Shown one piece after another: positions 34,101 to 47,309 of a stretch of DNA of 64,000 nt. The translations under genes were made by a program, and so were the position numbers. Position 1 is the first letter of the stretch. Each line of letters starts with the position of its first letter. The notes under the pieces are model-generated. The model made no database searches. It saw only the letters and a list, made by a program, of their open reading frames with translations, and had not been told where the DNA came from. This DNA comes from Carya illinoinensis. Taxonomy: Eukaryota > Streptophyta > Magnoliopsida > Fagales > Juglandaceae. The stretch lies in contig NC_056765.1 of the NCBI RefSeq assembly GCF_018687715.1, positions 3,286,001-3,350,000 on the forward strand. The letters are read 5' to 3'.

Positions 34101-34969
34101 TATAGCACCGAACCGAACCGAATGGATAAGTATGGAACTTTAGTTGAAAATTTTAAGAAGTTTAAGAAAATTTGATCGTCAAAGATCTCTAATTTTAAAT
34201 TTATCTATTCATTTCAAAAAAGTTAAAAATATAAATCTCAAACACGGTATAAATAATGAGAAATGATATTTATAATCTTAGCCATGCAAACTCTTACTCT
34301 TTTTTTTAAAAAAAAATTAATAAGTATGAGACTCATATAAAAATAATAATTTTTTTAATAGTAAGTCCCACTTTTTTAAAAAGGAAATGCGTAGAATTTA
34401 CACATCTTAATACTATGTCTAGTATTACTCATAAGTAATTAGATTTGATTATATATTCTCCCAATCCATCCAAATATTATCCTATCACAAGTTACTTGAG
34501 TGAGGATTGTACCATATAATATATTATATATAGTGGATTTATATTCTATATAATTCTTGTTTGAACCCTATGCATAGAATGTGAGAGAGAAAAATGTATA
34601 TAGGAGAGAGACATATATATATATATATAAAGTTGGTTATAGTATATGATTTGTATATGCTTTCTCTTCCTCTCCGCGCCTAAGAATTATAATATTTTTA
34701 GTTTCATTGGAGTCCAATAATATATATTGAGCATTTAATATTGCATTGAAAATTAACACATATAATCATAAATATGGTAAGAGTCCTCTTCACGAGACCA
34801 TCTCCCTTAAGAAATGATTTATACAAATTTTAAATAGATAAGTCGCGTATAAACATTTGCAAAAAAATTATATTTTATTAAAAAATATATAAAAAAATTT
34901 ATTCTTTATTAGTGAAATCTATTTTTTTATTAAAAAATTATATGCGAGTTATATGAGGCTTACACATAA

Positions 34970-35175
34970 AATTTTAATTTAAAATATAAAATTCTCATCT
35001 CATCTCATCATTACAACTTTCTTAAATCCTCATACAAAATATAATAAATAATTTAAATTTTTCTTTACTTTTTTAAATCTCAAAAGAATAATAATATTAA
35101 AATATAATATTTTAATATTTAATCTTAAAACTCAAAATTCTCATCTAAAAATTTTCAATAGCCAAGCAAAACCTT
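34970..35175 (-). repeat. Family A repeat copy, inverted orientation
   Basis: Reads ATTCTCATCTCATCTCATCATTACAACTTT near the left and CTCATCTAAAAATTTTCAATAGCCAAGCAAAACC at the right, the reverse of the other copies. Confidence 0.65.
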
Positions 35176-36654
35176 ATAATTAGCATTACTCGTTCAATTT
35201 CTTGCGTCTCGATCCACACTATCATGAAATATTATCTCATCAAAATGCTTTAGAAAACAATTAGTAAATTTTCAAATAAGGAGATTAGATATGTTCATTA
35301 AAAGTTGGCTTCTACAGTTGTATGCATTGAATTGAATGATTCCTTGACTGCTTCTTCTCTCCCTACTCCCTTGTTTTGTCTTTCAAGATGTCATAGGATC
35401 ATTAAATGTGTGTATATATATATATATACAATCAGAGATAGATATGGTACTAAGGTGGTCCCCCTATGTGTAACCAGAGTGTACCTCAAACACCATATAT
35501 TACAAAAGTTGACATGGTAACAACTGCAAATTTCCGATACCATGTTGATTTGTTGGAAGAATAGGTATAGAAAGAGGGCTAACATACACACCAAACACAA
35601 CAGCACGTGTTTGACAAAAGACGTGAGCAAAGGCCATCATGGTACTGATACGATACAGATGTCTGGGAGGACATATAAATGCCAAAAATGCCTGTCCCTT
35701 TAACGCATAGGAAGACATGCATGCGTGCACTGCATGCTCATGAATTTAAACCAGAGACTGTAGTACGAAGCAGCATTCAAAACCATTATTTTCTCAACAA
35801 ACTTCTCTTCAAAGTTTAGCGAAAGACATCAGTCTGGGAATGGAAATCGGAAAAGTAGAAATGAAGAACAAGTCTGAGCAAAGAAGGATTCTGCAATCCG
35901 CTGTCTAGAAGGATTTCTTGGAGATGATCATGACCATAATCGTGAATATTTTTTCTTTCCTTTTCTTTGAACAAGTGAGTATGTTAGAAATAAGGGTCCA
36001 TGGAGAATCTTTCCACTATGATCATTCTATGGAAAATGCGACATTTTTCTTTCATTGTCCTTAAAAGAAATATTCGAAGGTTGATGAATAATGCTTCCCC
36101 ATCGCAACAAGGTAAGAGTGGCTGAAAGAATTATTCAGTTGCATCTAAATTAAGAATAATATTATATACAATCGTAAAGTATGTAAATATCATATACTCA
36201 CTTTAAAAAAGAGTATAATCTATTATTAAAAAATTAATTTTTTTCATGTGAATATAATATTTATTTATGTTTTTCAAAATTATTATATTATACAATTTTC
36301 GCACTCACAACTACAAGAATATATTCAAATTATCCTTGATTTGGGACAAAGACCAAAAGATTTTTGGTCCCCATTTCTATGCCCTCTTTCAGTTTTCCAG
36401 CTCAAATATCTACAAGAGACAAAAAGGGATCATAACTCCCAAAACTTGGTGAGAGAGAGTATTAAAAAATAGGGCAAGCATAGAAGTCCTAAAGACATGT
36501 AATCCCAAATAATAAAAAATAGAAAAACCATAGTTATAGAGAGCACTAAGCACAAAAAGACAATTAAGTTAAAGAATGAAGTTACAGGTTCCTATAAGAT
36601 AAAATAGAATAGTATTGTTAGGATCTCAAACATATAAATTCAAACAAAATAATA

Positions 36655-36832
36655 GGCAAACTCGGTTCAAATTTTGTCACTTTTCTCCCCTAGAAGAGGA
36701 GAATATAGGCAGGAAAGAAAAAGAAAATAAAATGGGGGTTGCCATCTTTCACCCTTTCAAGAATACAGAAAATAATTGGCAGACCAGTCTTCAGATTTTG
36801 TCACTTTTCCCCCCTAGAAAAGAAAATATAGA
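36655..36832 (+). repeat. Diverged direct duplication
   Basis: Two segments of about 55 bp sharing TTTTGTCACTTTTC and CCCCTAGAA...GAATATAG lie at about 36655-36710 and 36778-36832, with 123 bp between equivalent points. It lies 3' of the PLATZ gene. Confidence 0.6.
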
Positions 36833-37338
36833 CACAATTTTGCTTTGGTTTCTGCTTTCAAACCCCCCTCTCCTCCCACACTCAACTCTCCCAATTTCTA
36901 TGAAAAGTGGCAGTTCCCATCTGTCCATTAACTAAGCTTTGCACTTTTTTGGTAGAAACTTGAAAATGCACACATGCCCATAAAATCATGAACATGTTCA
37001 TTTACATTACATATAAGCACAGAAAGTGTAAGTTCAATTAAGACCCAAATACTTGGCAAAATGGAAAATAACAAAAACAGAACCAAGTCATGGCAGTACA
37101 AATCTTTGGAAAGTAAATTATATAACCCCATAGCCATGGGAGTAGCAATATAACTAGAAAATTTTGTCAGTATTCTGAGTCTGTAAGAAATAAAAACAAA
37201 AAAATACAAATATCCAGCCACCCGTTAGAGAGGAGAGATGGAGAGAGCCCTCTAACAAAATTGGGAGACTTCCCTTATCCTGAAATTAGTATAAAGGAAA
37301 AGTAATTAAACACCAAACTTATCCTAAACCTCCCTCTA

Positions 37339-37343
<5 letters not shown>

Positions 37344-37381
<38 letters not shown>
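37344..37381 (+). repeat. (CT)n microsatellite downstream of PLATZ
   Basis: A CT tract of about 38 bp starting 18 bp beyond the PLATZ stop codon. It is read as GA in the gene's 3' untranslated region. Confidence 0.95.
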
Positions 37382-37383
<2 letters not shown>

Positions 37384-37399
37384 CAATCAGCAGTGAAAT

Positions 37400-39158
37400 T
37401 CAATAAAGTGGAGCTCTTTGTGGAGTCCCTTTTCTCCGGTTCATCAAACTTGCCGAGATTTCTGGGACTGGCGAACATACCGGCCGGCACGCCGATCCAT
37501 ACACCGACAAGCTAGTCCTCTTCTTCCTCACAACCTCGGTTGTGGCAGTGCAAGCAAATGTCCTGCAGTCCACCCCACCACATCCACCCGACCCAGAAGA
37601 GGTTTGGCTCGAACCGGTAGGTTCAAGGACACAGTCGGCAGTAATCGAACAGTCCTCTAAACCCGGCTCGGGTAAGGACAAGGACTTGCAATCGAAGAGA
37701 TACTTCGAGATTTCAACTTCCGTCCTGATGAGATGATCAATCTGTGATAAGGAAAAGGAAACGGTCAGAAATGAGAAAAACCCAGGTGAGAAAAAGTGAC
37801 GAGTTGAAAAATTGGAATTGGTGTGTAGGAGAATTGAACAAGAGTGGGACTTTAGCGAGACCCAGATGAGTAAGTGTGTAAAAATAAACTGGCTGTGAGA
37901 AAAGCACCATGCGCGAGTAAAAAGAGCCAGAAGAGAAAGCAATTCGAGTGTCTTCATGGCAGACTTGAGAAAAAGAGAAATGATACTCGTCTCGGAGGAA
38001 AAAAAAATTTCGAAAACTGGGATGGAAATGTAAAAGACTTGATAAAGTGTAAAATGGGGTGAGGGATAGTGAGGAATAGAACCAAGTGTGATAGATCAGA
38101 ATTAGGGTTTTGGGCCAAAAAACCTTGCAGGAGAGGGAGCAGAAGAGGTATGGGTCTTGTAGGCTTCTGTCACAGGTGCTGCAAAAGTTGCCGGAGCCCC
38201 TGAAGTTCCTTGTCTGCGGCCTTTCGTGCAAAAATACCACTTTTGCACTGTTGGTCGTGTACGACTGTAGAGGGTTGGAGAAAGTAAGACTTACAGCAAA
38301 GCATAAACAAGAAAATATGGTTATGCAGAATAAATTCGAGTGTTCTTAATTTTACACTTGTGTGTGTTAATTCCTTCAAAACTTCCTCCACAAAAACATG
38401 TGCATAAAATTCTCGGTGTGCAAAGAAATATAGGGGAAAAGAAGCAGAAGCAGCAGTGAGCAGCAGAAGGCAATTACACAAACTTGAAGAACTAAGAAAA
38501 GGGTAATCTTCAATTTTCAACGAAGTCAGTCCTCTGAAAAACCCAAAAAGAACGAAGTTTTTTTTTTTTTTTTTTTTATCAGAAGCAACTCAGACATGTT
38601 CTGTGTTTTCTTTTTCATTTACAAGGCTTTACATGGTTAGGTTACCAGAAGACCATGAGCTAATATCTTCAAGAATATACTTACTTGAACGAAGGCACAG
38701 TCAATCAACTTTGCAGCATCATCCAACCTTATAACATCGTGATAAACATACCTTCTTATCTGAACGCGGAAGAGCAAAGGATTAAAATTCAATATAAAAA
38801 ACTAAGGGTAACGTAATGACGAGATTTTTTAGAAGGAAGAGGTAAGGAATTCTCGAAGACTGTTGTGGTGAATTTTGAAAGGAGAAACCTGCAAGAGTCG
38901 GTGAGTGCGGTGAGGGGACAAGCAGTGCGGGCAGAGACTGATGCAACAGTCCAGACAATAGACATTCTTTTCGTTCTTCTTGGCCTCTTCGTGAATTATG
39001 CATGCGTTGTAGAACTTCTCTGTGAGAAGTACCTCAAGCCACCGAGGTAGAAGATGGGAAGCAATAAGCTGAAAAATACAGAAGCATAACAAATAAAATT
39101 AAATGAATTTCCACAAGAAAAAAATATAATAACAAGAGAGAGAAACCCTGACCACCAT
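37400..39158 (-). CDS. PLATZ zinc-binding transcription regulator
   Basis: PLATZ proteins are plant-specific zinc-dependent DNA-binding proteins that bind AT-rich DNA and usually repress transcription. Exons: a tiny first exon starting at 39158, then 38889-39068, 38685-38759, 38124-38264 and 37400-37741, all phase 0. The total is about 247 residues. Exon 1 gives only MV or MVVR, because two donors (after 39153 or after 39147) both keep the frame. The first zinc cluster is visible as CIIH ... CLDCCISLCPHC ... HRTH in exon 2. The second is CSTCDRSLQDPYLFCSLSC in exon 4, matching C-x2-C-x10-C-x3-C. The Ser/Gly-rich C terminus ends RRKGTPQRAPLY, a family-conserved tail. No disruption was seen. 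The microexon start is the least certain part. Confidence 0.93.
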
Positions 39159-41014
39159 GTTTTCCGTCAGTTTCTTTAGTGGTTTCAATTTTAAATGAAG
39201 AAGAGAGAGAGTTCTATCATCGTGCGGGCAGGGAGGGCTTCATGCTTCATCTCACCAAGATATTGGCGTACACCCCCATTGAGAGAGAGAGAGCCTAGCA
39301 GGAAAACGCAAGCGGCGCCTGGCAATTGATACAAGTATTACTGTTACCAATGAAGAGCAGGAGTCAGAGACGAAAAGGAGGGGTTGGCGTCATTTAAAGA
39401 AGAGGCGGTGTGGGGCATTATCATACAATTTATATTAATTTATTGCGCAAAAGATTGGAAGACAAAACAATAAATATAAGTAGAGATTGGTTAGAAAGGA
39501 CGGAAAAAAAAAAAAATCTAGTTTGAAGCATATTAATATTGATTAAAAAATAAATTTTATCAAAAATAATATTAATTTAAATTTTAAATATAAATAAATC
39601 AATATTAATATATAAATTAATACATAATTTTATTTAAACGTAATAAAATTAAAAAATATATATAATAGATTAATCTCAAAAAATAAATTTAAAAATTGAT
39701 ATACAAAAATATATTTTATAATAAAAGGATTTTACAATACCACGTAACAAGCTATATTATGTTAGTTTAAAATTTTAGTTTGAATTATTATATTTTTAAG
39801 TTAATATGTAGATCATATTATTTAAATAATAATATTTTAAATTATTGAAAAAAATAATGTCAAATATAATTTTAGTTGTGCAAATATCATGTGTTATTTT
39901 TGAAAAATAGTAGTCTATAATTAAAAAAATTAAAATTTTGATATAAATTTTTATTTATTTTATTGTGTAAATATGTTTTATCTATTAAAAATATATAATA
40001 AAAGAAGAGGAGACGTCGAAAGTAAACGCAAATCAACGTACGGAGGGAGAGTTTTCCATCCCAATTGATGTTTACAAAAAGACCACATCCAGAGAATCCT
40101 AAAATATTATTAGTTTTGTTAAATATAAACACTTTTTTTTTTATTAATTTACGTATCAATAAAATTTTTTATTTTAAAAAAATATAAAATTTTTTGAAAA
40201 AATAAGAAAATATCTTATTTCATAAAAATTATATTTATTTTTAATTCCCATCATTTCGTTAAACATATATCTTATAAATTAATATTGATGCACAAATTGA
40301 TATATAAAATATGCTTGTAATAAGATTTTTCTAAATATTATATATAATCTGAAAATACATAAATTTTGAATACTTTTTTTAAAAAAATAATTATCATTAA
40401 AAATTAATTTTTTTATATAAATTTTATAGTTATTTACTTTAAAAAAAAAAAACACTAAATTTACACACTTTAATATTATAAATAAAATTTTTCAAAACAC
40501 AACCCAAATGGGTGTTTGTGACGAATGGGCGTGGGTAAATGGGTTTCTCTTTTTGCTCTTCTATGCTGTGCTATCTGCAACCCGACAACACAATAAACAG
40601 TGACTTTTCTCTGATCCAGCTAAGAAAGTAGCTACCAAGAGGGGGGGAATACAGCTTTGAAAATTGACCATTTCTGACTTCTGTCTACCACTTTTACCCC
40701 CCAAGTTTTTTGTGATGTGCCCAAATCAACCTCAAGAAAAGGTAGAAGGAGGATTATCTCATGTAAAAAATAATAATAATAATAATATTTTTTTTAATTA
40801 TTATTCCTTTAAGAAAAGTAATTATTGTTATTTATTATTGAAGAAGTTGGAATGAAATAATTTTTCTTATTTATTGTTGTAGACACGTGTGGCTTATAAT
40901 AATATTTAAAACTTTTAAATAATTTTCAATTTATCACCTCGCTCTTTTAATTTATTATTATTTTTAACAAAAATTCAAAATAGATACTCGATAAATAATT
41001 TAGAAAAATATTTT

Positions 41015-41165
41015 AATTATAAAAAAATTACACAAAACTAATTTTATAAATTGACATGATTTATTAGATTATAAAATTATATTTATTGTAAAGTAGACTT
41101 AATAAATCAAATAAAATTACATTAATTTATAAAATTATTTTTATATAATTTTTTATAAATGTAGC
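41015..41165 (-). repeat. Family C repeat copy, inverted
   Basis: Contains AATTGACATGATTTATTAGATTATAAAATTATATTTATTGTAAAGTAGACTTAATAAATC, a diverged relative of the 19545 copy. The ends are TACACAAAACTAATTTTATAAA and TTTATAAAATTATTTTTATATAA. Confidence 0.5.
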
Positions 41166-41429
41166 AATATTAATTTAACATACCATCTAGCAAAAAATAA
41201 AGGGCGGCGCTGGAAGCTCTTGCTAATGCATTCTTTGTCCTTTTAAAAAAAAAACATTTTTTACATGATTTTTTAACATCTTTAAATATTTAAAAAAATA
41301 TATATTCACAAATTATTAAAAATATTTACTTAATCACAAAATTAAAAAAAAAAAAGAATTAAAAAAATCTCAGCATGAGCCCCAACGGGAAGTACAGTTT
41401 TTTCCAAAAGTAAAATCTTAAAAAAATGA

Positions 41430-41600
41430 AAAAATATAATTACCAATATAATTATGTATTAATCTATACATTAATGTGATGTGATTGATTAAAAAGTAAA
41501 TTTTATTAAAAACAGTATTAATTTAAATTTTAAATATGAATGAATCAGTATTAATACATAGATTAGTACACGACTATACTTGTATATAACAAAACTCTTA
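41430..41600. repeat. Family B repeat copy
   Basis: Shows TATTAATCTATACATTAATGTGATGTGATTG on the left and AATACATAGATTAGTACACGACTATACTTGTATATAAC on the right. It is very close in sequence to the 21280 copy. Confidence 0.65.
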
Positions 41601-41734
41601 AAAAATAACTCTTTTACCTTACAAATTCTTCTGAAATTGATGAAAAGAACATTATATAGATGATCAATCCAGTTTCAACTTTATCATCAAACATTGGTTG
41701 CACATGAATGATTTATCTGAGATTACGGTTCGGT

Positions 41735-41905
41735 TTGACTCTAAAAAATTTTCATCTCATCATTATAATTTTTTAAATTTCTGTATAAAATATAATAAAT
41801 AATTTAATTTTTTCTTAATCTTTTTAATTTTTTAAAAAATAATAATATTATAATATAATATTTTAATATTTCCTAATTAAACTCAAAATTCTCACTTATC
41901 AAATC
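41735..41905 (-). repeat. Family A repeat copy, inverted
   Basis: Reads CATCTCATCATTATAATTTTTTAAATTT on the left and ACTCAAAATTCTCACTTATCAAATC on the right. Confidence 0.6.
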
Positions 41906-42229
41906 ATACATACGAGTTCATAGATTCAGCTCCTAATATCATTTTACTCTACTGCCAACGGCGTTATGACTTCCTTTCAAAAAAAAAAAAACGGCGTTAT
42001 GACTTATGAACAACGTTTCCACGTGCAAAATGTACAGAAATCTGTTTTTTGTTTTTTAATTTATGCAATAACCTAGTTTTGACTTTAAGGGGATTCGATT
42101 TGCTTTGATATGTCAGGGCAGCTGGACATGAACGAAGTGGTTTAGAAATTAGAGATATTGTGAGGGGTAGCCATGGCATTTAGCCAAGAAGACGATAAAA
42201 TTGGCAAAGAGATACCCGCTTGGTGCCAA

Positions 42230-43780
42230 GATTCTTAGGTGCAGACAAAGAGGGTTTAGGGCCCTAGGCATTCGCAATTGCGTGTGATCGTACTCATTTA
42301 TCATCAGCACTCAGCAGTGCAGGCAGCCTAAACGCACTCACCGGCTCAGAGCAGAGCAGAGCAGCCCAAACCAGCAAACCTCATCACCTCAGGTACTTTC
42401 ATATCACATCCTACAGGTACTTACTTTCCCCCCACAACACAAGCCCAGGATCTTTTCCTTTATTACGTGAATTGACTAAAGTGAGCCTGATTTAGCTCAA
42501 GGTCTTTTAGGGGTTGATTTATGACCACCCAGGCTTCTGTAGAGTAAACAAATCAGAGATATTTTGATCTTTTCGAGTGTCAAAGATAGCCTGCCTCAAA
42601 AGTCAAAGATACTCTCTTCAAGCAGTAGCTGAGACTCTTTTATCTTTTTCTCATGCTAACTTCAAACCAAGCTAAAATATGGCATCCCATGAGCCATGTC
42701 TTCTTAACTGTCACATATCATCTCTTGGTGACAGAAAGAGAAAGGAGCTCATTGCAACTACTCAAGTTAAACCAAACCAAACCAAGACAAAATGCTAAAA
42801 CGAAGAAGGCAATAAAGATTGTCTCCGTTTCGGGAAGATTTGCTCGTCTTTGAGATTTTTGTTATGAATCACTTGTTGCTGGATGAATCTGTGTCTAAAA
42901 TTGATGCTCTACTTAGGGTTGGATCCCTGCTGGTTAGGCAATGTAGATTCAGCATGTTGGAATATAAATGCATGTCTTGCTTTGGGTGGTTTGCCACCCA
43001 GCCAAAAAAATTAGATGGGGCAGGGAACATGGGAAGCACGTACTGGAGTTACAGACAATATGATTCTCCTAGATATAGTTAGCAACTAATGCTGCTATAG
43101 GTGTAGAGGGGGTCTAGCACTAGACGAGGATAATTGCCCATGAGGTGGGATATGGGAGGGAGGATAGGCTCCATGTGCAAAGGGATTGAACCAGTTCAAT
43201 AAAAACCTAAAGTGCAGGTCATTGCTAACAAGACGATACAAAACTCTTTTAAGGCTCTAATCCAAAGGAGTCCGGTGTTTGCTAGACATCACCTCATGGG
43301 GTGGGGACTATCCCCCCAAGGCCTCCACGGGGAGGGATCTGCATCTTGGTGATGATCATGTTCTCGACAACAGATCCAGTATACTTGGTGCTGGCGAAAA
43401 GTACTGTGTTTGACAACAACTTATCTTCAGCGACACATCTCCAAAAGCATGCTTGCAGAATATATTAACGTGGAATATCATAAAAGATTTGAATGTGTTT
43501 TTACAACCTAATCAAAAGTTACCCATTTCAAAGCTGCAAAAGCTTTTGAAGATTTTTGCCTCAACAACCATTAGTCCCAAAGTACTGGAGGTGTCTTCTG
43601 TGGTTGGACTTGGGCCCGTCGAATGGTTTGAAAGACCCTCTTTTTTCTATGACAGCAAAGTACATAGGCTGGCTTTTCCTTGATGGGCAACATAGCTCCG
43701 AGAATGCATATCCACACGAAATACCCCATCCTAGATTCCCATGTAATGTCCAGTTATCATACGAATGAAACCAAAATTTT
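42230..43780. other. Less AT-rich stretch of unknown nature
   Basis: This stretch stands out from its AT-rich flanks by base composition. It starts with a purine/C-mixed part resembling a leader (about 42240-42400, with GCAGAGCAGAGCAG) that ends in TCAG|GTACTT, a possible donor. Frames at 42819-43082 and 43453-43768 have no recognisable domains. I cannot assign it. It might be a non-coding transcript, a decayed gene or a degraded retroelement. Confidence 0.3.
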
Positions 43781-44034
43781 GAAGTCGATATGTTTAGGCT
43801 AACTTTTTATATATAGAGATGAGTTGAGTTGAATTATGAATAGTAATATTTTGTTAATTTTATTGAGATAGATTTAATTTTTTTAGTTGAGATGAGTTTA
43901 ATTTTTTAAGTTAAAATGTATGAGATGCGTTAAGTTGAGTTTTTTTTTTTTTAATGAAAAGTTGAAAAAATAATAAATCTTATCAATGATTAATTTGAAT
44001 TGAGTCGGTTTGACAACCGCAGACAAACTTAATC

Positions 44035-44215
44035 TTTAGAGTTTTGCTACATGTAAATAAAGTCGCTTATTAATCTGCGTACCAATATTGATTAATTCAT
44101 ATCTAAAATTTAAATTTACATTATTTTCAATAAAATTTACTTTTTAACTAATCACATTAGATTTGTGCACATATTAATATGCAATTATATTTACAAGTAG
44201 ATTTTTCCTAATCTT
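44035..44215. repeat. Family B repeat copy
   Basis: Contains TAATCTGCGTACCAATATTGATTAATTCATA on the left and AATCACATTAGATTTGTGCACATATTAATATGCAATTATATTTAC on the right. It is inverted relative to the 21280 copy. Confidence 0.6.
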
Positions 44216-45119
44216 TATGCCCTCCCTCCAAAAAGAAACCAATTTAGGTTGAGTTTGAGACCCATATTCATCATCAAACTGTGGACATATGAAAGCTTTA
44301 TGTTTATGATTTTAGATTTTGTCAATACTTGTTGGATCTATTGAGACTAACATATTTCAATTAACTTTTTATTTAAGGAGTTGAGATTTAAAATAGAAAA
44401 ATGGTACCTTTTTTTTTATTTTTTTAAAAGTAAAATGAGAAACAAAATAAATTTAACTGAGAATTCGAAAAATATTCATAACAAAAAAAAAAGGTAGCAT
44501 TGTTTTTTAAAAATAAAAAAATAAAATTTCAAATACTACACATTTGTGGGGACTGCTATGATATTGTTCCGGACAGCTGGCAGATTGCAAACTCCTACGG
44601 ATAATTATGAATTGCGCGTCACTTAAAAAAAAAAAATTATTATTAAAAAATTTAATTTTTTATCTTATATTTATTTATTTTTTTAAATAATTTTACAATA
44701 TTCATACACTACTATAACTAATATTTCTGATGAAGTAATCATCAAATAAGTCAACCAAAGCTCTACATTCAACCAATCACGTTAAAGGCACATATATAAC
44801 AGCTAGATGTTCTTCGTAATCCAATTAATTAAGAAGCATTGATTGAGTCCAAGATTGTATAAGTCGTCACAAGTTAGTTAAAATAATTATGGAGAAAAAT
44901 ATTTTAAATTTGGTGTTGTTGGAATCTTTGACTACTAATGGGATGATCTTCACCAACCTTTGTTTCAAGAGAAGTTCTATATTCATAATGAGCAATTGGA
45001 TGGTCTTCCTTAGTTGTGTATGATTGTTAAACCATACTTAATTCATTTTAATTTATTTCAAATTAATTATTAATATAATTTATTATTTTTTCAAGTAAAT
45101 ATCAAAAAATTAAGATAAT

Positions 45120-45290
45120 TGTTACAGATATAAAGAAATTACATAAAGTAAACCCATAAATTGATATAGTTTCATGGAATCGTTTGGATCTACTTTATAA
45201 TAAAAATAACTTTATAATCTGACATATACATCAAGTTATATTAGTTTGTGGGTTTATTTTTGTGTAATTCATTTGTGGCTAAAGTATTTT
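45120..45290. repeat. Family C repeat copy
   Basis: Shows ATTACATAAAGTAAACCCATAAATTG on the left, GATCTACTTTATAATAAAAATAACTTTATAATCTGACATAT in the middle and TTTGTGGGTTTATTTTTGTGTAATTC on the right. It is the clearest relative of the 19545 copy. Confidence 0.7.
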
Positions 45291-45479
45291 CAAAAAGTTA
45301 AATCCATTTCAACTAACTTCATACAGTTTAACCTAAAAAGTTAAATTTATCTCAATAAGATCTACAAAATATTACTATTTACAACTCAACTTAATATCTA
45401 AACGTAGCCTTAATTACATGAAATCTTTGACAAATACAAGTATTGAGAATTTTAATCCACTAGAAATTAGTTCTTAAAA

Positions 45480-45855
45480 TTACCTCATTTGGATAGTGAG
45501 TTGAGATGATTTATAAATATTAATGAGAAATTTGAATTAAGATGAGATGGATTAGAAATGGTTTGAGTTAAAATATTATATGGAGTTTTAGAGAGGAGAG
45601 AGAAAAAATTAAATATAAATATTATAAAGTTAAAATATTATTAGAATATAATTTTTTAATATTTTTTTCTTTTGAGATTTAAAAAAAATTGAATTATTTT
45701 TTATGTTTTATTTGGAAGATTAAAAAAATTATAATAATTAAATAATGATTAGATAAAAAAATTTTAAATTTAAATTTAAAAAATATTTATATTTATGATA
45801 TTTAAATTTTAAAATAAAATAAAATGAGACGATGGTATCTCTATTCAACCAGGCC
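45480..45855 (+). repeat. Family A repeat copy, expanded
   Basis: Begins CATTTGGATAGTGAGTTGAGATGA and ends ATGAGACGATGGTATCTCTATTCAACCAGG. At about 375 bp it is longer than other copies, apparently two copies fused or one with an insertion (GAGAGGAGAGAGAAAAAATTAAATAT in the middle). Confidence 0.6.
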
Positions 45856-46159
45856 ATAATCTTGCATGATGAGTTAGGTCAGGACTTTAGCTTCTCTAGC
45901 AAATGCAATAATACTAGGGTGAACATTTGAAGGGAAATGAACTTCAGTCCTCTGTAGTATCACTATTCACTCCTGGACTGCTTTTCTCTTTACCTCTCAG
46001 TTTTGACTTTATGGAGCTCTCTCTGACCTACCCCCACCAACCACAGGCCCCCATTTGTCTCCAATCATAAATTCACCTCACTCACCATTGGCCTTGTTCT
46101 TTGCGTCAGACATACATGAACTCAAAGGGACCAATCTTCCATTTCTGCTTGGCGACTAA

Positions 46160-46560
46160 GATAGATGAAAATTTTAAATTTTAAGTTTAATATTATTATT
46201 GTATTAAAATTTAAAAAATAAAAAAAAAATTAAATGATTTATTATATTTTATATAAAGATTTAAAAAAATTATAATGGTAAGATAAAAATTTTATATTTG
46301 AGATGAAAATTTTTTGTGACCAAACACAACCGCTTCACTTGGTACATGTACTCGGGGACTAAATTGTGAAAGTTTTGTTTGGATGTGAAAACATATATGG
46401 GATGAAAATTTTTTATTTTAAATGAAATTTTAAAATATTATTATTTTTATATTATTATTATTTTAAAATTTTAAAAAATTGAATTATTTATATATTTGTA
46501 TGAAAATTTAAAAAATTTATAACAATGAGATGGAAATTTTATATCTTATCCTATTTGTCA
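46160..46560 (+). repeat. Two family A copies in direct orientation
   Basis: The first copy runs about 46160-46325 and ends TTTTGTGACCAAACACAACC. The second is about 46375-46560 and begins TTTGTTTGGATGTGAAAACATATATGGGATG. Both carry the ATTATTTAT...TTTAAAAAATT...AATGAGATGG type interior. Confidence 0.55.
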
Positions 46561-47309
46561 AATTTGTCCGAGATGGTAATTTTGAATACGAAGAACATTA
46601 TTCTCTTGCGAGGTTTGTGTCTCGAATATATATGTACTTAAAAAGGAGTTAGAGAGTCTACATCACATCTTTTTGTATTCATCTACAAATGGATGGTTGA
46701 ACAATAACCCAATCATGTATCTCACTCTCTTGTCATACCCTTGAATTTCCTAACTCTCTAGTACATTTTGTATCCATATATGAATCATTACGAGAGTAGT
46801 TGAACAAGACTATCTATTCACTTGTCGTACATTAAGATTTTCCATTATTTCAATCCCTTTTTCGCCATATCTTGTATGCTTGGTGGACGTGACCAAATCT
46901 TTGTTAATTAGATGATCATGACGACAATTATGTCCCGAAATTCTTGCATCGACCTGAAATTAGGGGTTGGTAAAATTGGTTGTTAGAAAAGGTGCATGCA
47001 GTAATTCAACTCGCGCGTGAAGAATTCCACCACAGGCCATATACATTGTGTCTACACAAAGCATTGCATTTTGCTTTGAAATGCATATAAAGCAAGCGTG
47101 TTCACATTCTAAAATACAATTCATTCAGTGTACGAAAATTGGCAGACATGGAAAGCCGGCCGCTTTAAAGCCGCCCAAGAAATCATTACAGCGACAAATG
47201 GACAGATCATATACGTACGTACCAAGAAACCTATACTGCATGGCACCAAAGCTTTATGACCGTTTGTACGACGAGTTAGTGGAGACGGGATAAGTTTTTG
47301 AAAAAATAT

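Larger units (their letters stand above)
34101..36900. other. AT-rich gap, no gene recognised
   Basis: No conserved frame was found on either strand. Contents: a family A copy (34970-35175), TA runs near 34613-34630 and 35412-35428, and a diverged local duplication at 36655-36832. The frames between 35305 and 35730 overlap on both strands and show no family features. Confidence 0.4.
39400..42230. other. Very AT-rich gap with short repeats
   Basis: No gene was recognised. The gap holds partial family B pieces near 39540-39650 and 40240-40330, plus family C (41015-41165), B (41430-41600) and A (41735-41905) copies, with (AAT)n and poly-A/T runs around 40768-40800 and 41346-41360. The sequence from 40490 to 40700 is less AT-rich but holds no conserved frame. 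Confidence 0.45.

Noticed and set aside
43335..43365. Partial similarity to miR172 (ATCTTGGTGATGAT)
   Set aside because: It has too many mismatches to the guide, and no opposing arm was seen within 200 bases.
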